In this document: positions 23,246 through 35,430 of the stretch, piece by piece
Numbering within the stretch: position 1 is the stretch's first letter
Layout: each line of letters starts with the position of its first letter
The notes under the pieces: model-generated
The model's input: the letters and a program-made list of their open reading frames with translations, nothing else
What the model was told of the DNA's origin: nothing
The model's database searches: none
Assembly: GCA_009809945.1 (NCBI GenBank)
Contig: WTPW01000026.1
Coordinates: 776,124-840,123 of the forward strand
Origin: Gigaspora margarita
Taxonomy: Eukaryota > Glomeromycota > Glomeromycetes > Diversisporales > Gigasporaceae
Length of the DNA: 64,000 bases
Direction of reading: 5' to 3'
Position numbers and translations under genes: made by a program

Positions 23246-24460
23246 TAAGCGATATGCCCGAATTAATGGAGAATAACCTTAAGCATTTAAATAATGAATT
23301 TTATTCTTAATGCTTATGCGCATTTGTAAACCAATACTGGTACAAAATTTCAACGCCATTTTTGGCAAGATCATTTTCATTCGATCGAAGGCCTTTATTC
23401 ATTTATAGATATTTTTCATCACTTAGCTACGACGAATATTTGATTTAAAAGAATACGGTATAAATAAAGAATTATCTGAAACATCATTTGACTATAAAGT
23501 TTTCGAAGGTTCTTGATCTATCTCGCTTAAAAAAGGTAGAAAATGGAACATTCTCAAACTTGTTAAGCTGAAACCCTATTTGACACCTCGATGAATTTCG
23601 TAATTAATTTAAGGAAAAACTTATTTGTAACGGCCTGTTACACGCTTATTTGTAACAGCCCATAAGGCCACATTAATATTAAAGTAGGATTATATTATGG
23701 TTAGGGTCAAGATTAATACAGAATTGCGAGAGGTCATTTTTTGTTAGAAGTGCAATAGGTGTTGTCTTAGTAAATTTTGAGTTAGAAATAAAGGCTGTTA
23801 CAAATAAGCGTGTAACGGGCTGTTACAAATAACATTATCCTTAATTTAATATTTAAATTATTTATTGAAAGTGAGCCACTTTGCATATATTACTTTATAC
23901 GTTTTTCTATATTTAAGCCAGAGATCTTTTGCTCATTAGGACAAAATAGAAATTTTTTCAACATCTACTTTGGACGGAATACGATTCCTCAGGATTGAAA
24001 CTGCTATCATAATTTAAGTGCCTTGTCATAAAATGCTTTGAAAATAAGTGCTTTAAAACTTGGATTTGAATACATTGATTATAAAGATTATTAATTAAAT
24101 CATTCATGCTTTTATTTGATTATTAAATCACAGGCGCAATTTAGGCTTTAACTTAACTGGCGTAAGATTTTTTTACGAATTACACTGCATCATTTCGCTT
24201 TAAAGAGTCAAAAAAAACTCATTACTAGAGGTTATAATAGTCTATTTTATTTTTAGCACAGAGTTTGAGGTGCTGGAAATTTTGTGAAAAACTTAAAAAC
24301 ACTTTATTGCTTATTGCAAAAATAAATAAAGTTTGAAATTATATTATGTAGAAATGTTTATTGTTCAACAAGTATTTACTGAATTAATGAACCTTGTTGA
24401 GGTGACATCATTTAATGATTTATCAATAAGGTAAGGGTGCAACAAAAAGTTTATAAATTT
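23246..24460 (+). pseudogene. Decayed F-box relic downstream of copy 2
   Basis: Twin of 5745-6400 and more complete. It reads DMPELMEN.LKHLNNEFYS, then a stop, then CLCAFVNQYWYKISTPF and further F-box-like segments with several stops. It is interrupted by a 228 bp MULE-like element at 23613-23840. It is non-functional. Confidence 0.75.
23613..23840. mobile_element. MULE-like MITE with 9 bp target duplication
   Basis: GGAAAAACTTATTTGTAAC is mirrored by GGATAATGTTATTTGTAAC. A 9 bp duplication TTAATTTAA flanks it (23604-23612, 23841-23849), and copy 1 has the empty site near 5995. Inner arms repeat TTATTTGTAACRGCC twice per side. The interior resembles 11171-11386. Duplications of 9 bp are typical of Mutator-like elements. 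Confidence 0.82.
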
Positions 24461-24487
24461 ATTGATAATTTTTTGACACATATTTTT

Positions 24488-24807
24488 GGGTGCTGGTCAA
24501 AATCCTGACAAACAGAATCCCGACAGGTCATAATCCCGACAAAAAAATCCCGACAGTAAAAATCCCGACAAATCCCGACAACAAAAAATTATAAAGTTTA
24601 TTTAAGTTAGGATAGGGTTAGGTGAGTGCATAGGTTAGGGTTAGGGTATGTGCCTAGGTTAGGGTTTGGGTTTAGGCGATTATAAGTAAAATTGCTCAAC
24701 GAACACTTTTTTAATTGTCGGGATTTGTCGGGTTTTTTGATTGTCGGGATTTTTTTGTCGGGATTATGACCTGTCGGGATTCTGTTTGTCGGGATTCTGA
24801 CCAAACC
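24488..24807. mobile_element. MULE-like element with CCCGACA arms and TTAGGG-like core
   Basis: A 9 bp duplication CATATTTTT (24479-24487, 24808-24816) flanks ends beginning GGGTGCTGGTCA and GGTTTGGTCA. Each arm carries five or more ATCCCGACA motifs over ~100 bp in inverted orientation. The core (24605-24680) is rich in GGTTAGGGTTAGGG-type repeats. Copy 1 lacks the element (site near 6485). It is non-coding. Confidence 0.85.
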
Positions 24808-25213
24808 CATATTTTTATTTATTATTGACATAATTTATTATTTTGAACGAGATATAGATTAATTTTAATATTTATTTAATATTCGACCCAAATGCAATTT
24901 TTTAATATAAAGACGAGCAATTTCAAGCTATTACAAACTTTAAATTGCTATAACTTTTTAAATTTAGAGAAAAATAAAAATATTATTTGAACAAATTGTA
25001 GCTTAGACTTAGGCTACAAATTAAATATATATAAAAGAGGTGGTGGTGATTTCTGCTATCTTGCACTGTATATAACAAGGCATTCGCATATTATCAAAAT
25101 CTGCAGATATGAATCATTATAACGGAATGTATGAATTTGATCATTATTTAAGAATTGGGGTGGAAATCGCGTTTACAAGCATTATCTTGCGTTAGATAAA
25201 ACAAATCTTAACT

Positions 25214-25570
25214 ATGATTAACGGGTTTCTTACTCACAATAGAATACGGTATGAAAGCCACTTATTCACCAGTATAACTTATATATTGACCAAGGCATTC
25301 GGAATTATTAATAAAGTCTATTTATTGCTTTTTTTTTATTTTTTATTTTTATTACAAGACAAACCAATAACAAGGGTGAAAATGTATGGTAACAAAAGAG
25401 CCAGTCTTCACTATAAGGCGGGCGATAGCGAAAAGAAAGATACGTCTTCTAACGAACGTTCGATACATTCTCACCCCCTGAACATACTCAGCGCAATATG
25501 GCTACTTCCTTGCTTTCTCTACCCATACATTAATACCCACACACGTACGTACGTACCATCTCAACAATAA
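25214..25570 (+). other. Unsupported 118-codon open frame
   Basis: The frame straddles the right edge of segmental duplication copy 2 and runs into sequence with more CpG than the surroundings (25380-25560). I recognise no domain. The N-terminal part is a hydrophobic stretch produced by a poly-T tract. The frame is not conserved in the paralogous end of copy 1. It is probably not a gene, but the change in composition at 25380 is real. Confidence 0.25.
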
Positions 25571-28020
25571 CTAGAAATAACGAGAAATCCCGAAATTTAG
25601 CCATAAAAGCTAAATCATCAATGCCTCTGATCACGCAATAATGATGTTTTTAATTATATTGATACAATTCAATTAGTATCTATTTATTACTAACGCTAAT
25701 ATTAAAAAAAAAATAAAAATAAATATTATTTTGAATAAATGTCTTGTGGAGGACAATGAAAGTTTACTTAAATTTTATGAAGTTGACAAATGTAGTCGGA
25801 CGACATCTCGGCAAAAATGATTTATGTGAGATGACTTTGTTGATTTAATAAAATCTTCCAGTAATGTAAAATATTTATTAAAAATTAAAAACTCCGGACC
25901 TCTGATAGATAAATTATTTATTTACAAATATAAATTATAATTTAACAACGGTAATAAAAACAATAAAAAATCAAATTAAATCGGTCAAAATACATTTCTT
26001 ATAACTATTGCTTTTTCTACATAACGGCATATTTGTAATAAATTCGAAATTATAAAGGAATACATTTTTTCTGAAACTGAAATTAACCAACCAGAAGTTT
26101 CTGCCAAATTTTAGCGTCAGCAGCCGATGTTTTAAAAATTTTTTAAAACAATAAAAAAAGTTTAAAAACTGGTTAACCCGTTTTTTTACCATTATCAAAT
26201 CAATTCGAAATCAACATTTGTCACATATTGATGCTACAAATTAGATAAGTGGCTTTAATTACGTATAATATGTACAAACAAAAAAAAAAAAAAGACCTTT
26301 ACCTTTTAAGTATTTTCAGACCTTTTCTTCTTAATAACTATGTGATATAAATTTTTATTTTTTTTGTTCATGAATCCCTTGAACAAATACAAAAAATGCA
26401 CGTTAATCAAAGACAAGATGACAAGCCATTGTTCTAAATGCAAAAATCAAGAATTTATTCGATTGAAAATATATATCTGAATTTATAAAATATCCGTATA
26501 TCCCTACCTTGAACAAAATAATTGACTTGTAAAAATTATTCACTTTTGTCTGGTAAACATGCATTATACAAAATTTTGAGCTTAGCAATAGCTTTTTAAA
26601 TGTAAAATCATTTATATCTAAAAAAACCCGTGATTATTGTTATTGTAAAAGACCAGTTGCGGCACGAACTCGCGCTCACTTAGAGACGAATAACAATATT
26701 TCACAAAAGCATATTCGGCTTTATTTCATGTATTATAATAATTTTTTAATCTCATTTCGTTTTTTTTTTTAGCATTTAATTTTTTATTGTCGTTAGATAA
26801 AATTCATACGTTATTCATTGATTCACAAATGACACATGTTGATTTCGAATAAAATACACGCGACATAATTCGTCTGCGCTGAATCGCGATAATGCGATAA
26901 TAGAATGACGTTTTTTTTTTAGCATTTAATTTTGATTTTTATCATTAGATAATAAATATTTATATGAAAATGAATATCTTTTAATTAGTCGATAAATTTA
27001 TACCAATTTAAAATGGCATATTATTCATTGATACACAATTACACATATTCCAAACTTCGAATGAGGAATTCAATTCTTTAAAATTAACAAATCATCAATA
27101 CTGTATATTAACCTTATATAAAAATTGTTCTAATATATTTCAAGTACTCACTACGGCTTTCTTACTCTTCCTCCTCTACTGCTGTATAAAATTAATAAAT
27201 TTATATTGTTTTTATATTGTCACAATATATACTTTCTGAACTTCGAATAAAAGAACAAAATTTCTAAAATTTTATCAAGTGAATAATAATTAATTTTATA
27301 AGAAAAATGGTCTAATACAATTAATTCCAAACATACTCTGCGATTTTTCTTTATCAGGCTCTATTATGGCTTCTAGAACTGTCATATAAAACAAAATAAG
27401 CAATGATATATTTATTATATTTATTTGTTTTTATCTTTTTTTTTTTTATCCCTTAATTCATTTGAATTGCATATGAATTCTAAATATGAAAAATCAATTC
27501 TAGAAATATAATAATCCTAGAATCTGATTTTCTCGTAACAGAATTGTATATATGCATAATACGTACATTTAGAATTCATTTCATCTTTCTTTTTATTTGC
27601 GCATCAAGAATCACGCGTTGTTGACCAAGTAACGTTGAGGGCATCTGTCGTTGCAAGAACACCTGTTCGCAAGAAATACGTTGGTTCATGCTTAACCAAG
27701 CGTTTGTGATCAAACACATCTGTTTATCCAAATTAGAAAATAATAATTATTAAATAGTTATGAAATTAATGATCGTAAAGACGATTAAAACATTCATAAA
27801 GGCGATTTCTTCAGCATAAACATCAAATGCGGTTTTAGTACTCTTGAAATCTTTAATTAATTTATGCTGGTTTGCAATGAATTTAATTATTCTTTATCAG
27901 TCTGAAGCAATTGAATATTTTGACTTTTAAGATCCTCCTCACTCTTTACTTCCAAAATTTGAATAAAGAAATTCACTTCTATGAAATTTTGTCAAAATAT
28001 TAGTGCACTAATTTAACGTA

Positions 28021-28263
28021 TTTACACGAAATAACGCACATAAGCGTTATTTCAAAAATTGCATTTTCTTAAAATAGATAGCTGGTTTCAAATAACGCCC
28101 ATGTGCGTCCCGAAATAACGCACACCCCACATGCTAATGTTTAAATAAGCATTTAGAGGTAGGTAGAAATTAGACCTTTACCCCAAAATAATGCCCATGC
28201 GCGTACTCGAAATAACGCGCATCTCCTTGAAATAACGTGCAGGTGCGCGTTATTTCGAGTAAA
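28021..28263. mobile_element. Inverted-repeat element built of AATAACGC palindromes
   Basis: The ends TTTACACGAAATAACGC and TTTACTCGAAATAACGC (reverse complement) are flanked by TA. The interior repeats motifs of the form AATAACGCNCATGNGCGTTA. Copy B has different sequence at this position. The related element at 33836-34226 shares the motif. It is non-coding and unusually CpG-rich for this window. Confidence 0.6.
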
Positions 28264-29356
28264 TATCAGGTCTAGGAGTATAACGACTCTAGAATTTAAT
28301 TTTCTCGTACCAGAATTGTTTCCTTCTTTACAAAAAAGCGCCAAATTTTGATTTGTTAAATTTAAGCCACTTAATAGCGCTGATAATGCACTATTAACTA
28401 CATAATTTTTTGCCAAAATGGGTATTTTTTTAGTATTTTAATATATTATTTAATCTTATAAATATTATTGCCAATTATTGTAATAATAAATTGCTAATAT
28501 TGGCAATATGATTGCAATGGTTTAGTACAAAAAAGGTTTAATAATTACCAATATTAGATAGTTAATAATACTGATAATGAAGCAATTTTGTAATAAACTA
28601 TTAAATAACTAATTTAGCGCCAATAATTTGCTTATATATGGCTAATTTGAACATTCCGTAAAGTTCCTCTGTCTGGTTAAGTTTTATCTGAGCCTCAATA
28701 AGCTTTCGCTTAGTTTTCCGTTAATTCCCTTTCGAAACTCTTTCTACTTTCAGATTTACCCACACCATAATTAAATGTCATAAATTTTGAGGTTTAATAG
28801 TTTCTGAATATTAGAAAAAAAACAAGTGCTTACCCATTAGAAATACTGCCATTTTGTTGTAACCGTAGTTCACTTACTAATAATAATTTTTATTCGGATT
28901 CTATCGTAATCATTTAAAAGTTTTTACAAGTTCAAAAAATTTAAGGCTAAACAATTTTGATCATAAAATGACTAACTTAAAATAATCGGTATACCTTTTC
29001 AAGTTTGACTTTAGCACGGTTTGAATCCTCCAACATATTTTGCATCTACTGGTTTATCTTCACGCAACTTTGTTAATTCTCGTTTAAGTTCAAGTACTTT
29101 TATCCTCAGACTAGTAATTGAGCTTCCTTTTGATGCATGCGAAATTTCATCACCAATAGATGTATATTCTTTTACTTCTGTTTTATCATCATCTAATAAT
29201 GGGGTTCACCTATGAACAAAGAACACTATATTTAATAAAGTATATTGTATTGAAACCCTTTACAAACGTACCGTCACCCAATTCCATTTCTCTTACACGA
29301 TCTTCCAATTCCAGTTTTCGTACACGGTCTTCCAATAAACGTATGGTCTCCATATC

Positions 29357-30335
29357 TAGTGTTTTAGGCTGAATAAATTTTATAGCTAGGCTAAGCCGTT
29401 AAATTTTTAATAGTCTAGCGGCTTAGCCAATAGTATAGCGCTGATCCAAAAATGAGTATGCAGTATGTTAAAAATTCTCTATATACTTAACATTAAACAT
29501 TGGTTCTACAACCAAAATTTATACTGAAAAGTTTTAATTAGAAATCAGAAGTTTAAATTTTTTGCTCTATTTGTATTTTTATGTTTGCTGTGTAATTAAT
29601 TGTAACTTATTGGATCTGAACAAAATTATAAGGTCGAAAGAGCACTTCATCTTAACATAAAGGCACCCAATAAAGATAGATTAATAGTTCGCTGACTAAT
29701 GAAACTATTGGATATCAGCTTAGACCATCTTCTGTACTTGCATAAATCAATAATTAATTAAATAATTATGATTTGTCATTTTTGTTATGTTCCGAACTAA
29801 GATAGAGATCGATCCATTTGGAATAAACTTGAAATTAATACATGTTTCTAAATATACAATAAGTCAAGAACATTCAGAAATCTTGAATAATTAAAGAAAT
29901 CCTATATTACATAATATAAATTTAAGAATTGGCATTTTTAGCCATTATTAGCCAGCTAGGCAAACTTCTGCAGGCTAAGCAGCTAAGCTGCTGGCTAAGC
30001 GGCTAGCTTGGAACACTACCATCTTCTGTACTTACATAAATCAATAATTAATTAAATAATTATGATTTGTCATTTTTGTTATGTTCCGAACTAAGTTAGA
30101 GATCGATCCATTTGGAATAAAACTGGAAATTAATACATCTTTCTAAATACAATAAGTCGAGAACATTCAGAAATCTTGTATAATTAAAGAAATCCTATAT
30201 TTATTCAAATTTTAGTTACACAATATAAATTTAGGAATTGGCATTATTAGCCATTATTAGCCGGCTAGGTAAACTTCAGATTGCTAAGTGCTAAGCTGCC
30301 GGCTAAACGGCTAGCTTAATCAGCTTGGAACACTA
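29357..30335. mobile_element. hAT-type element inside a Hook-like exon, 979 bp
   Basis: The ends TAGTGTTTTAGGCTGA and TAGTGTTCCAAGCTGA (reverse complement) are flanked by a perfect 8 bp duplication TCCATATC (29349-29356, 30336-30343). Copy B reads through the empty site TCTCCATATCACGAGAG near 43528. The right ~300 bp, including the terminal repeat, occurs twice in tandem (about 29727-30017 and 30018-30335). Subterminal GGCTAAGC-type motifs are abundant. No transposase is encoded. Confidence 0.92.
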
Positions 30336-31698
30336 TCCATATCACGAGAGTGTGCCGCTTCGATTTTTAATCGCATAGATTTCTCCAATTCAAGTTGAGT
30401 GATTAGTTCCGTTTTTTCAATCTGAAGAGCATCGATTTGCTTCTTATAATTTTCCACTAAAGATTTATAATTGGCAACCTTGCGATATTCATCCTCTACC
30501 ATTTGATTGCGTTCGACAAGCTGGCGATTTTCCTGTTCCAAAGCCTAAAAATTACAATTAACAAATTAGTAATGAAATTTGTCAAAATAATATGAGAACC
30601 ATATCTTTCCATCAAATAAGAATTTATTTCACAGACACCTTGAGCGTTCTTCTAATATCTGCAGTTTCCTCAAGTTTCTTTCTATATTTTACAATAACAT
30701 CCTCAGATTTCCTAAGCTTGTCAGTAAGATTATTAAGATTGTCAATTTCCTGGTCCTTCATTAGCCTGTCTGCGTCTTTGGCACTTTCATGTTCCCTAAC
30801 CTAAAAATTACACAATTAAAAGAGTAATAAGACGTGAGTTTGTCAACATAAAATAAGAGACTATCTTTTCGTACGTATATAAGAACTTTCTATCATACAT
30901 ACTTCAAGCTTTTTCTTAAGACCATCTCTTTCTTCCTTAAGACGACTATTGTCTCGCTCTGTAATCTAAAAATCACAATTAACAAAAATAATAAATGAAA
31001 ATTTGTTAACATGAAATTAGAGTTATATCTTTTCGTCGTGTATAAGAATTAACTGTCATATGCACATCGAGTTGATCTACGAGTTTTTTTACATGTGCTT
31101 CAGCACTTTCAAGTTTTTGTCTATATTCTTCATTAGCTTCTACAGCTTTCTTTAACCTATTATCATCCTGTCCCATAGCCTAAAAATATGACAAAATAAA
31201 GTTTGTCAGCACAAAAAGAAAGTTATATTTTCGTACAAGAATAAAAATTTTCTATTGTGCACACTCTAAGATCTCCAGCTTCCTCCATAATTTTTATAAT
31301 TTTCTCAGCTTTCTTAGCCTTATGGTTTTTTATTTTTTTTTTACGGACAGATGGTACCTTTGTACGTACGGTACTTATCGTTGATTTTTATAATGTTTAT
31401 TATTATTTTGCGAGTGATACAAACCCAAAAAAGGAAATTCGACGTAAAAATAAGTTCGTGAAATTAAAACTTTAGGTTAAGGGCGTTAAGGTTGGAGGCT
31501 ATGAAATAAATAATAGGTAACCTTTCATTCCTTTCATTTTCTATTAGTGACCCAAGACAGGCTTAAACACTCGTTTTTTTGTATTTTTGTTTGTACTGAT
31601 CTGGGATAACGTTCTCCGATTGATAATTTCTTTTTGGATTTGTATCACTCGCACAATTAAGTGCTCAATATCGATATGTCACACTGCAGAGTCAGTAC

Positions 31699-32170
31699 CA
31701 GTGTTTCGGCCGAAACTTTATTATCGGCCGGGCGAAATTTCCGAAATTTCTTAATCCTAGTTTCGCCAGAAGGCTCAAATCTGAAACTTCCAAAACCCTC
31801 CGAAACTGGGCGAAACTTCCGAAATTTCCGAAATTGGCAAAACTTCCGAAATTTCCGAAACCTATAACCACTAAATTTCATATAAATGATAGGCGAAAGA
31901 ATGTGATAACGGATTTCGGAAATAGGTAGGATCTTAAATTTTGGATTTATGCCATAAAAGGGTGTGACATTACCAGTTTTTCGAAACTTCCGAAATTGGC
32001 TTCAGAAACCAATAGCCAATAAAATCACGAGAATCCTCATCACGTGAAATAGCGAGTGTAAGTTAGCATAAATTACATTTAAGCCGTTTTATTCACTAGT
32101 TTTGAATGATTTGGGCTCCGTTTTTTTCATAAAGGTTTGTGAAATTTATGGGATATACCAAAATTTATCA
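31699..32170. mobile_element. hAT-like element, left part, with CGAAACTTCCGAAATTTC repeats
   Basis: It starts CAGTGTTTCGGCCGAAACTT directly after GTCAGTAC and contains several tandem CGAAACTTCCGAAATTT units (31735-31865). The stretch from TTCCGAAATTGGCTTCAGAA onward matches 46560-46730. The right end was not found. The open frames here (repeating Phe-Arg-Lys) are by-products of the repeat, not genes. Confidence 0.6.
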
Positions 32171-33143
32171 TTTATTAGTAAGCTTTTGCTCAAAGCAAAA
32201 TTTTTCATATTTTTATTAAGAAAAATATAGAAAATTCTGCATTATAAAAAATTTTAATAAAGAATTATAAATTTAGAATCTAAATAAACTTATTCTGTAC
32301 CAAAAAATATATTATTTAGTATTTTTTTAAATTTTCTGAATTTTTCAAATAAAAATGAGTAAAATTTTATTATTACTATAGAACATCTAGTATAGAGATC
32401 ATATTATGAATTTCAGCCAAAACCTCTAAAATTTGAAAAGCAAAAATACAGCTTTTGGCAATTATCTTGGCATCTTTAGTCCAATTTGAATGAACTTTTT
32501 TTAAAAAATGGGCTCTCAAAGAGGCGCATCTAACAAACAAAGTTCATTTAATTCTGTTTATTAAAACAAAAGTTATTTAAAAACTATAGTTATGTTATAT
32601 TTAGCAAATTAGATCAAAATTGGCTGAGGTTCTATTCCTATTATCATTATTTATTTTCAAACTTGTGAATATATAAATCACCTGAGTAAGTATAGAATTC
32701 TTCAAGGGTATTATCAATTACTGAATATGGAATCATTAATCATTGATCATTAGTATATTTACTGTACAACCTAATCCTTTGCAAGATCTATGACCTAAAA
32801 ACTACATTATTTTATCTTCATATATATATCTGTAGCTTTTAAAATCATAACTGCACTTCTTCATGTACTGTGGTTTGTATCTTGCATTTATCAAGATTAA
32901 TTCCAGTTCTTAAAGCAATCTGGTGTAATTTACCTGTAATTTATTCATACTCATACATGCTATTGAAATTGATTTTTAAAAAATTCCTATTTAGGTTTCC
33001 AAAAATAAATTAAAATTTTTTATAAGGAAGAGCAAATAAAAAAAGTATCAAAAATTCAGGTTTAAGTAAAGTAGGTCAAAAACAATTTTGGGAAAAATTT
33101 TAATGTCAGGTTCCAAAACCTAAAATAATTTTGTCACCTTGTA
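32171..33143. other. AT-rich repeat debris
   Basis: The part at 32200-32320 resembles 55740-55850 (a shared terminal motif, TTTTGGTACxxAATAAG on the opposite strand). The remainder has no recognisable content. Confidence 0.45.
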
Positions 33144-33449
33144 CTGTATATGTTCAAAAATGAGCTAATTTTTTGGGTATAAATTTACACAAAAAAATAT
33201 AAGATAGTTTATTTTTGAATTGTTGAATTTTTTGAAAAATTGAAAATGTAAAAGAATGTTCAAATGACACCAAATTTTTACTATAAATGTATTTTGATGT
33301 CCTGAACAACTTTACTTAATGGTATTTTGAGATTTACTTTGTATAATTTAGACATTTTTATACAGCAACAGCTAGAATTTTTCTTAGAATTTTCAAAAAA
33401 ATGAAGTGTAGCTTATTTTAAGTAGTAGCTTATTTTCAGACACATACAG
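33144..33449. mobile_element. TA-flanked MITE with AGCTA repeats
   Basis: CTGTATATGTTCAAAAATGA is mirrored by CTGTATGTGTCTGAAAATAA. TA lies on both sides (33142-33143, 33450-33451). Its relative at 15930-16200 shares the core. It is non-coding. Confidence 0.7.
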
Positions 33450-33835
33450 TATATTTCATATTATTCTTGATAATTTATACTATTCCCTTATCAATTGCTA
33501 AATAAGATATATAAAATTTTTTAAAAAATATATATGCACAATTGAATTTAATATAAAATAACTGATTTTTTCTTTTAAATTCTAAAAATAATGGATTAGT
33601 AACTTGACAAGCTATTGGCCATTTAGACAAATAAAGCAATATGTTACCCTCAGGTTTAAATTGGTTGTCATTATGATCAGGTATTATAGGAACTATTCTT
33701 GTAGCTATATGTTTATAGCATTGTTGGTAAAAATACCACCTTGGTTATTTTTCTCTTTCTGAACCTTAACTACAATTCATTATCCTTACATTATTTGATA
33801 TCTTGATACTGAATATTATATATATCACTACCATA

Positions 33836-34226
33836 TAGCCACGGAATAATGCCCATCTGCACATTAATTAATTGACCTGCATGTCATTTCGAGTACGCCC
33901 ATGTGCGTTATTTTGAAATAAGGGATGACTTTTTGAATCGTACCCCCTTAATTATCATAAAATTAAAAAAAATGTGCCAGAACTAGGTAGGCACCAAGTA
34001 AACCCACTTGTTTCAATGTAAGGAACAATTTTGTTAGGCTCGGAAGTAGGTTTACTTAATACTGAATCTAGTGCCAGAGTGCATTTTGGTTTCTTTAATT
34101 TTTATTTAGAGCATATTGAGATGTGCGTTAATTCGAAATGCCCATGGGCGTTAATTCGAGATTGCATATGTTATTTTAGGGGGTTTGATTTTCAAAATAA
34201 TGCCCATGAGCGTTATTCCGCGGCTA
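33836..34226. mobile_element. TA-flanked element with AATAATGCCCAT palindromes
   Basis: TAGCCACGGAATAATGCCCA is mirrored by TAGCCGCGGAATAACGCTCA, with TA flanks at 33834 and 34227. The inner motifs (GCGTTAATTCGA, TGCCCATGGGCG) are of the same kind as in 28021-28263. Open frames inside are not convincing genes. Confidence 0.65.
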
Positions 34227-34229
34227 TAC

Positions 34230-35105
34230 GGTACCTCAAAGTTCACATAGTAAAAAAAAAGACTTGCTAAATTAAGCTTGTATTGTTATCTTCTCATTAA
34301 AAGTAAAATAGATTACTTTAACTTGTGTCACTAAACTCTGCATCCTGCAATAATCTCATATTTTCATTCAAGCATCATAACATTTTTGGAAAATATATCA
34401 ATCCCAAATACTATTCCACCTGAAATTGCAATATTTTCTCTAAAAATCAGACTAGTGCTACATAACAGTTATATAAGGACTCAATTTTGAAGGAAGTTCC
34501 ATTCTTTCTTTCAATTCATGCAATAAATAAACTTAGGTAGGTATTGAGTTCTTCACTATTATTAATTTCCTCTAACTTTTTATCAACATTATGTTCTTTT
34601 CTATATTGTTCTATGTGCTAAAGCCACTTTTTTAGTATTCATTTCAGTATTAGTGACCTAGGATAAATTTGTAAACTATTGGACTTCTTGTAAATTATCA
34701 CTCATTTTTTAAAAAATGTATATAATAAAAGGTTAATAAAAAAAGTGATGGGAAGAGTGGAAGTGCAAAAAAATCTAACAAAAACAAAAAATTTGTTACT
34801 TTTATATTTCATAATAATTCTAGTGATTTAAGAAGTGATCAATCACTATTATTTATTATTTAAACAAAGGTATGCATGGGTTGTTACATCAGACCCTTGC
34901 AACAATATGGTTATTATACAGGTATATAGTGAATAACTGAGTTTACACTGATTCATATTGTGATCCTGTAGCTGAAGGCCATGAGAAATCAGTGTGTAAC
35001 TCGATTATTTACTACATACTTATGCAATAACTATAATAACTTACAATATGTAATTATCTCTGTGATCTATAATGCATAAAATGATATAAAAAAAGATTTT
35101 TAACA
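34230..35105. other. AT-rich intergenic stretch
   Basis: No gene or clear repeat structure was recognised. Confidence 0.4.
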
Positions 35106-35430
35106 TTCATCGCTAGTGCGATGCATCACTACTCCTGATCAACCAATCATTTTGTTTGTTTTGATTTTACATTAATCAAAACAAAACAAGTAGCGGCTAC
35201 ATTATGATTAGGATTAGGGTTTGGCAGGGCAAGAGTTAGGAGGCCCTCCTAACCCTAAAATTTGCAAGGAATTTTTTTGTCAGGAAAAAAGTGTAGTTTC
35301 TTAGTTAAAATTTTAAGTCAGAAGCAATTTTTAAAAAAAGATTGTTTTGCTTTGATTTCATATTACACCTGATCCTGCATCCCAATTGGTCGTTGGGGGT
35401 AGTGACGCATTGCACTAGCAATGAATGATA
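35106..35430. mobile_element. Inverted-repeat MITE
   Basis: CATTCATCGCTAGTGCGATG is mirrored by CATTCATTGCTAGTGCAATG. The interior carries ATTAGGATTAGGGTTTGG and AGGAGGCCCTCCT palindromic segments. Part of the right side is echoed at 35630-35660. It is non-coding. Confidence 0.65.

Larger units (their letters stand above)
20014..25285 (+). repeat. Segmental duplication 1, copy 2
   Basis: Co-linear with 2251-6955. It lacks the hAT element at 3297-3764 but contains three insertions absent from copy 1: a hAT element at 22677, a MULE-like element at 23613 and another at 24488. Divergence in the F-box gene is about 5% at protein level by eye. Confidence 0.85.
27600..31330 (-). pseudogene. Hook-like dynein-adaptor relic, copy A
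   Basis: Minus-strand exon fragments, in order: EEAGDLR (~31290), AMGQDDNRLKKAVEANEEYR (~31160), ITERDNSRLKEERDGLKKKL (~30940), a coiled coil ending KLEETADIRRTLK (~30700), EQENRQLVERNQMVEDEYRK (~30510) and C-terminal AWLSMNQRISCEQVFLQRQM (~27700). They match the coiled-coil and C-terminal parts of Hook proteins, which link early endosomes to dynein. The N-terminal Hook domain is absent. Disablements against copy B: a 979 bp hAT insertion inside an exon, a 29-nt deletion near 29043, a 1-nt loss near 29207, a 1-nt gain near 28723 and a ~42-nt deletion near 27725. It is clearly non-functional. Confidence 0.72.
25755..31690 (-). repeat. Segmental duplication 2, copy A
   Basis: Co-linear with 39843-44845, from TTTATGAAGTTGA...GTAGTCGGACGACA at the left to AATATCGATATGTCACACTG at the right. 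Copy A is longer because of the hAT element at 29357-30335 and the element at 28021-28263. The left third (25755-27590) holds no gene I can name. It does contain a short exon-like block near 27365 (LEAIIEPDKE after an AG acceptor) that is conserved in copy B near 41520. Confidence 0.8.

Noticed and set aside
30592..31475. Plus-strand frames rich in Ser, Phe and Leu
   Set aside because: They are antisense shadows of the Hook-like coiled-coil exons on the minus strand.
31657..31881. Overlapping open frames with repeated Phe-Arg-Lys
   Set aside because: They arise from tandem CGAAACTTCCGAAATTTC repeats of a hAT-like element and are open on both strands; there is no gene evidence.
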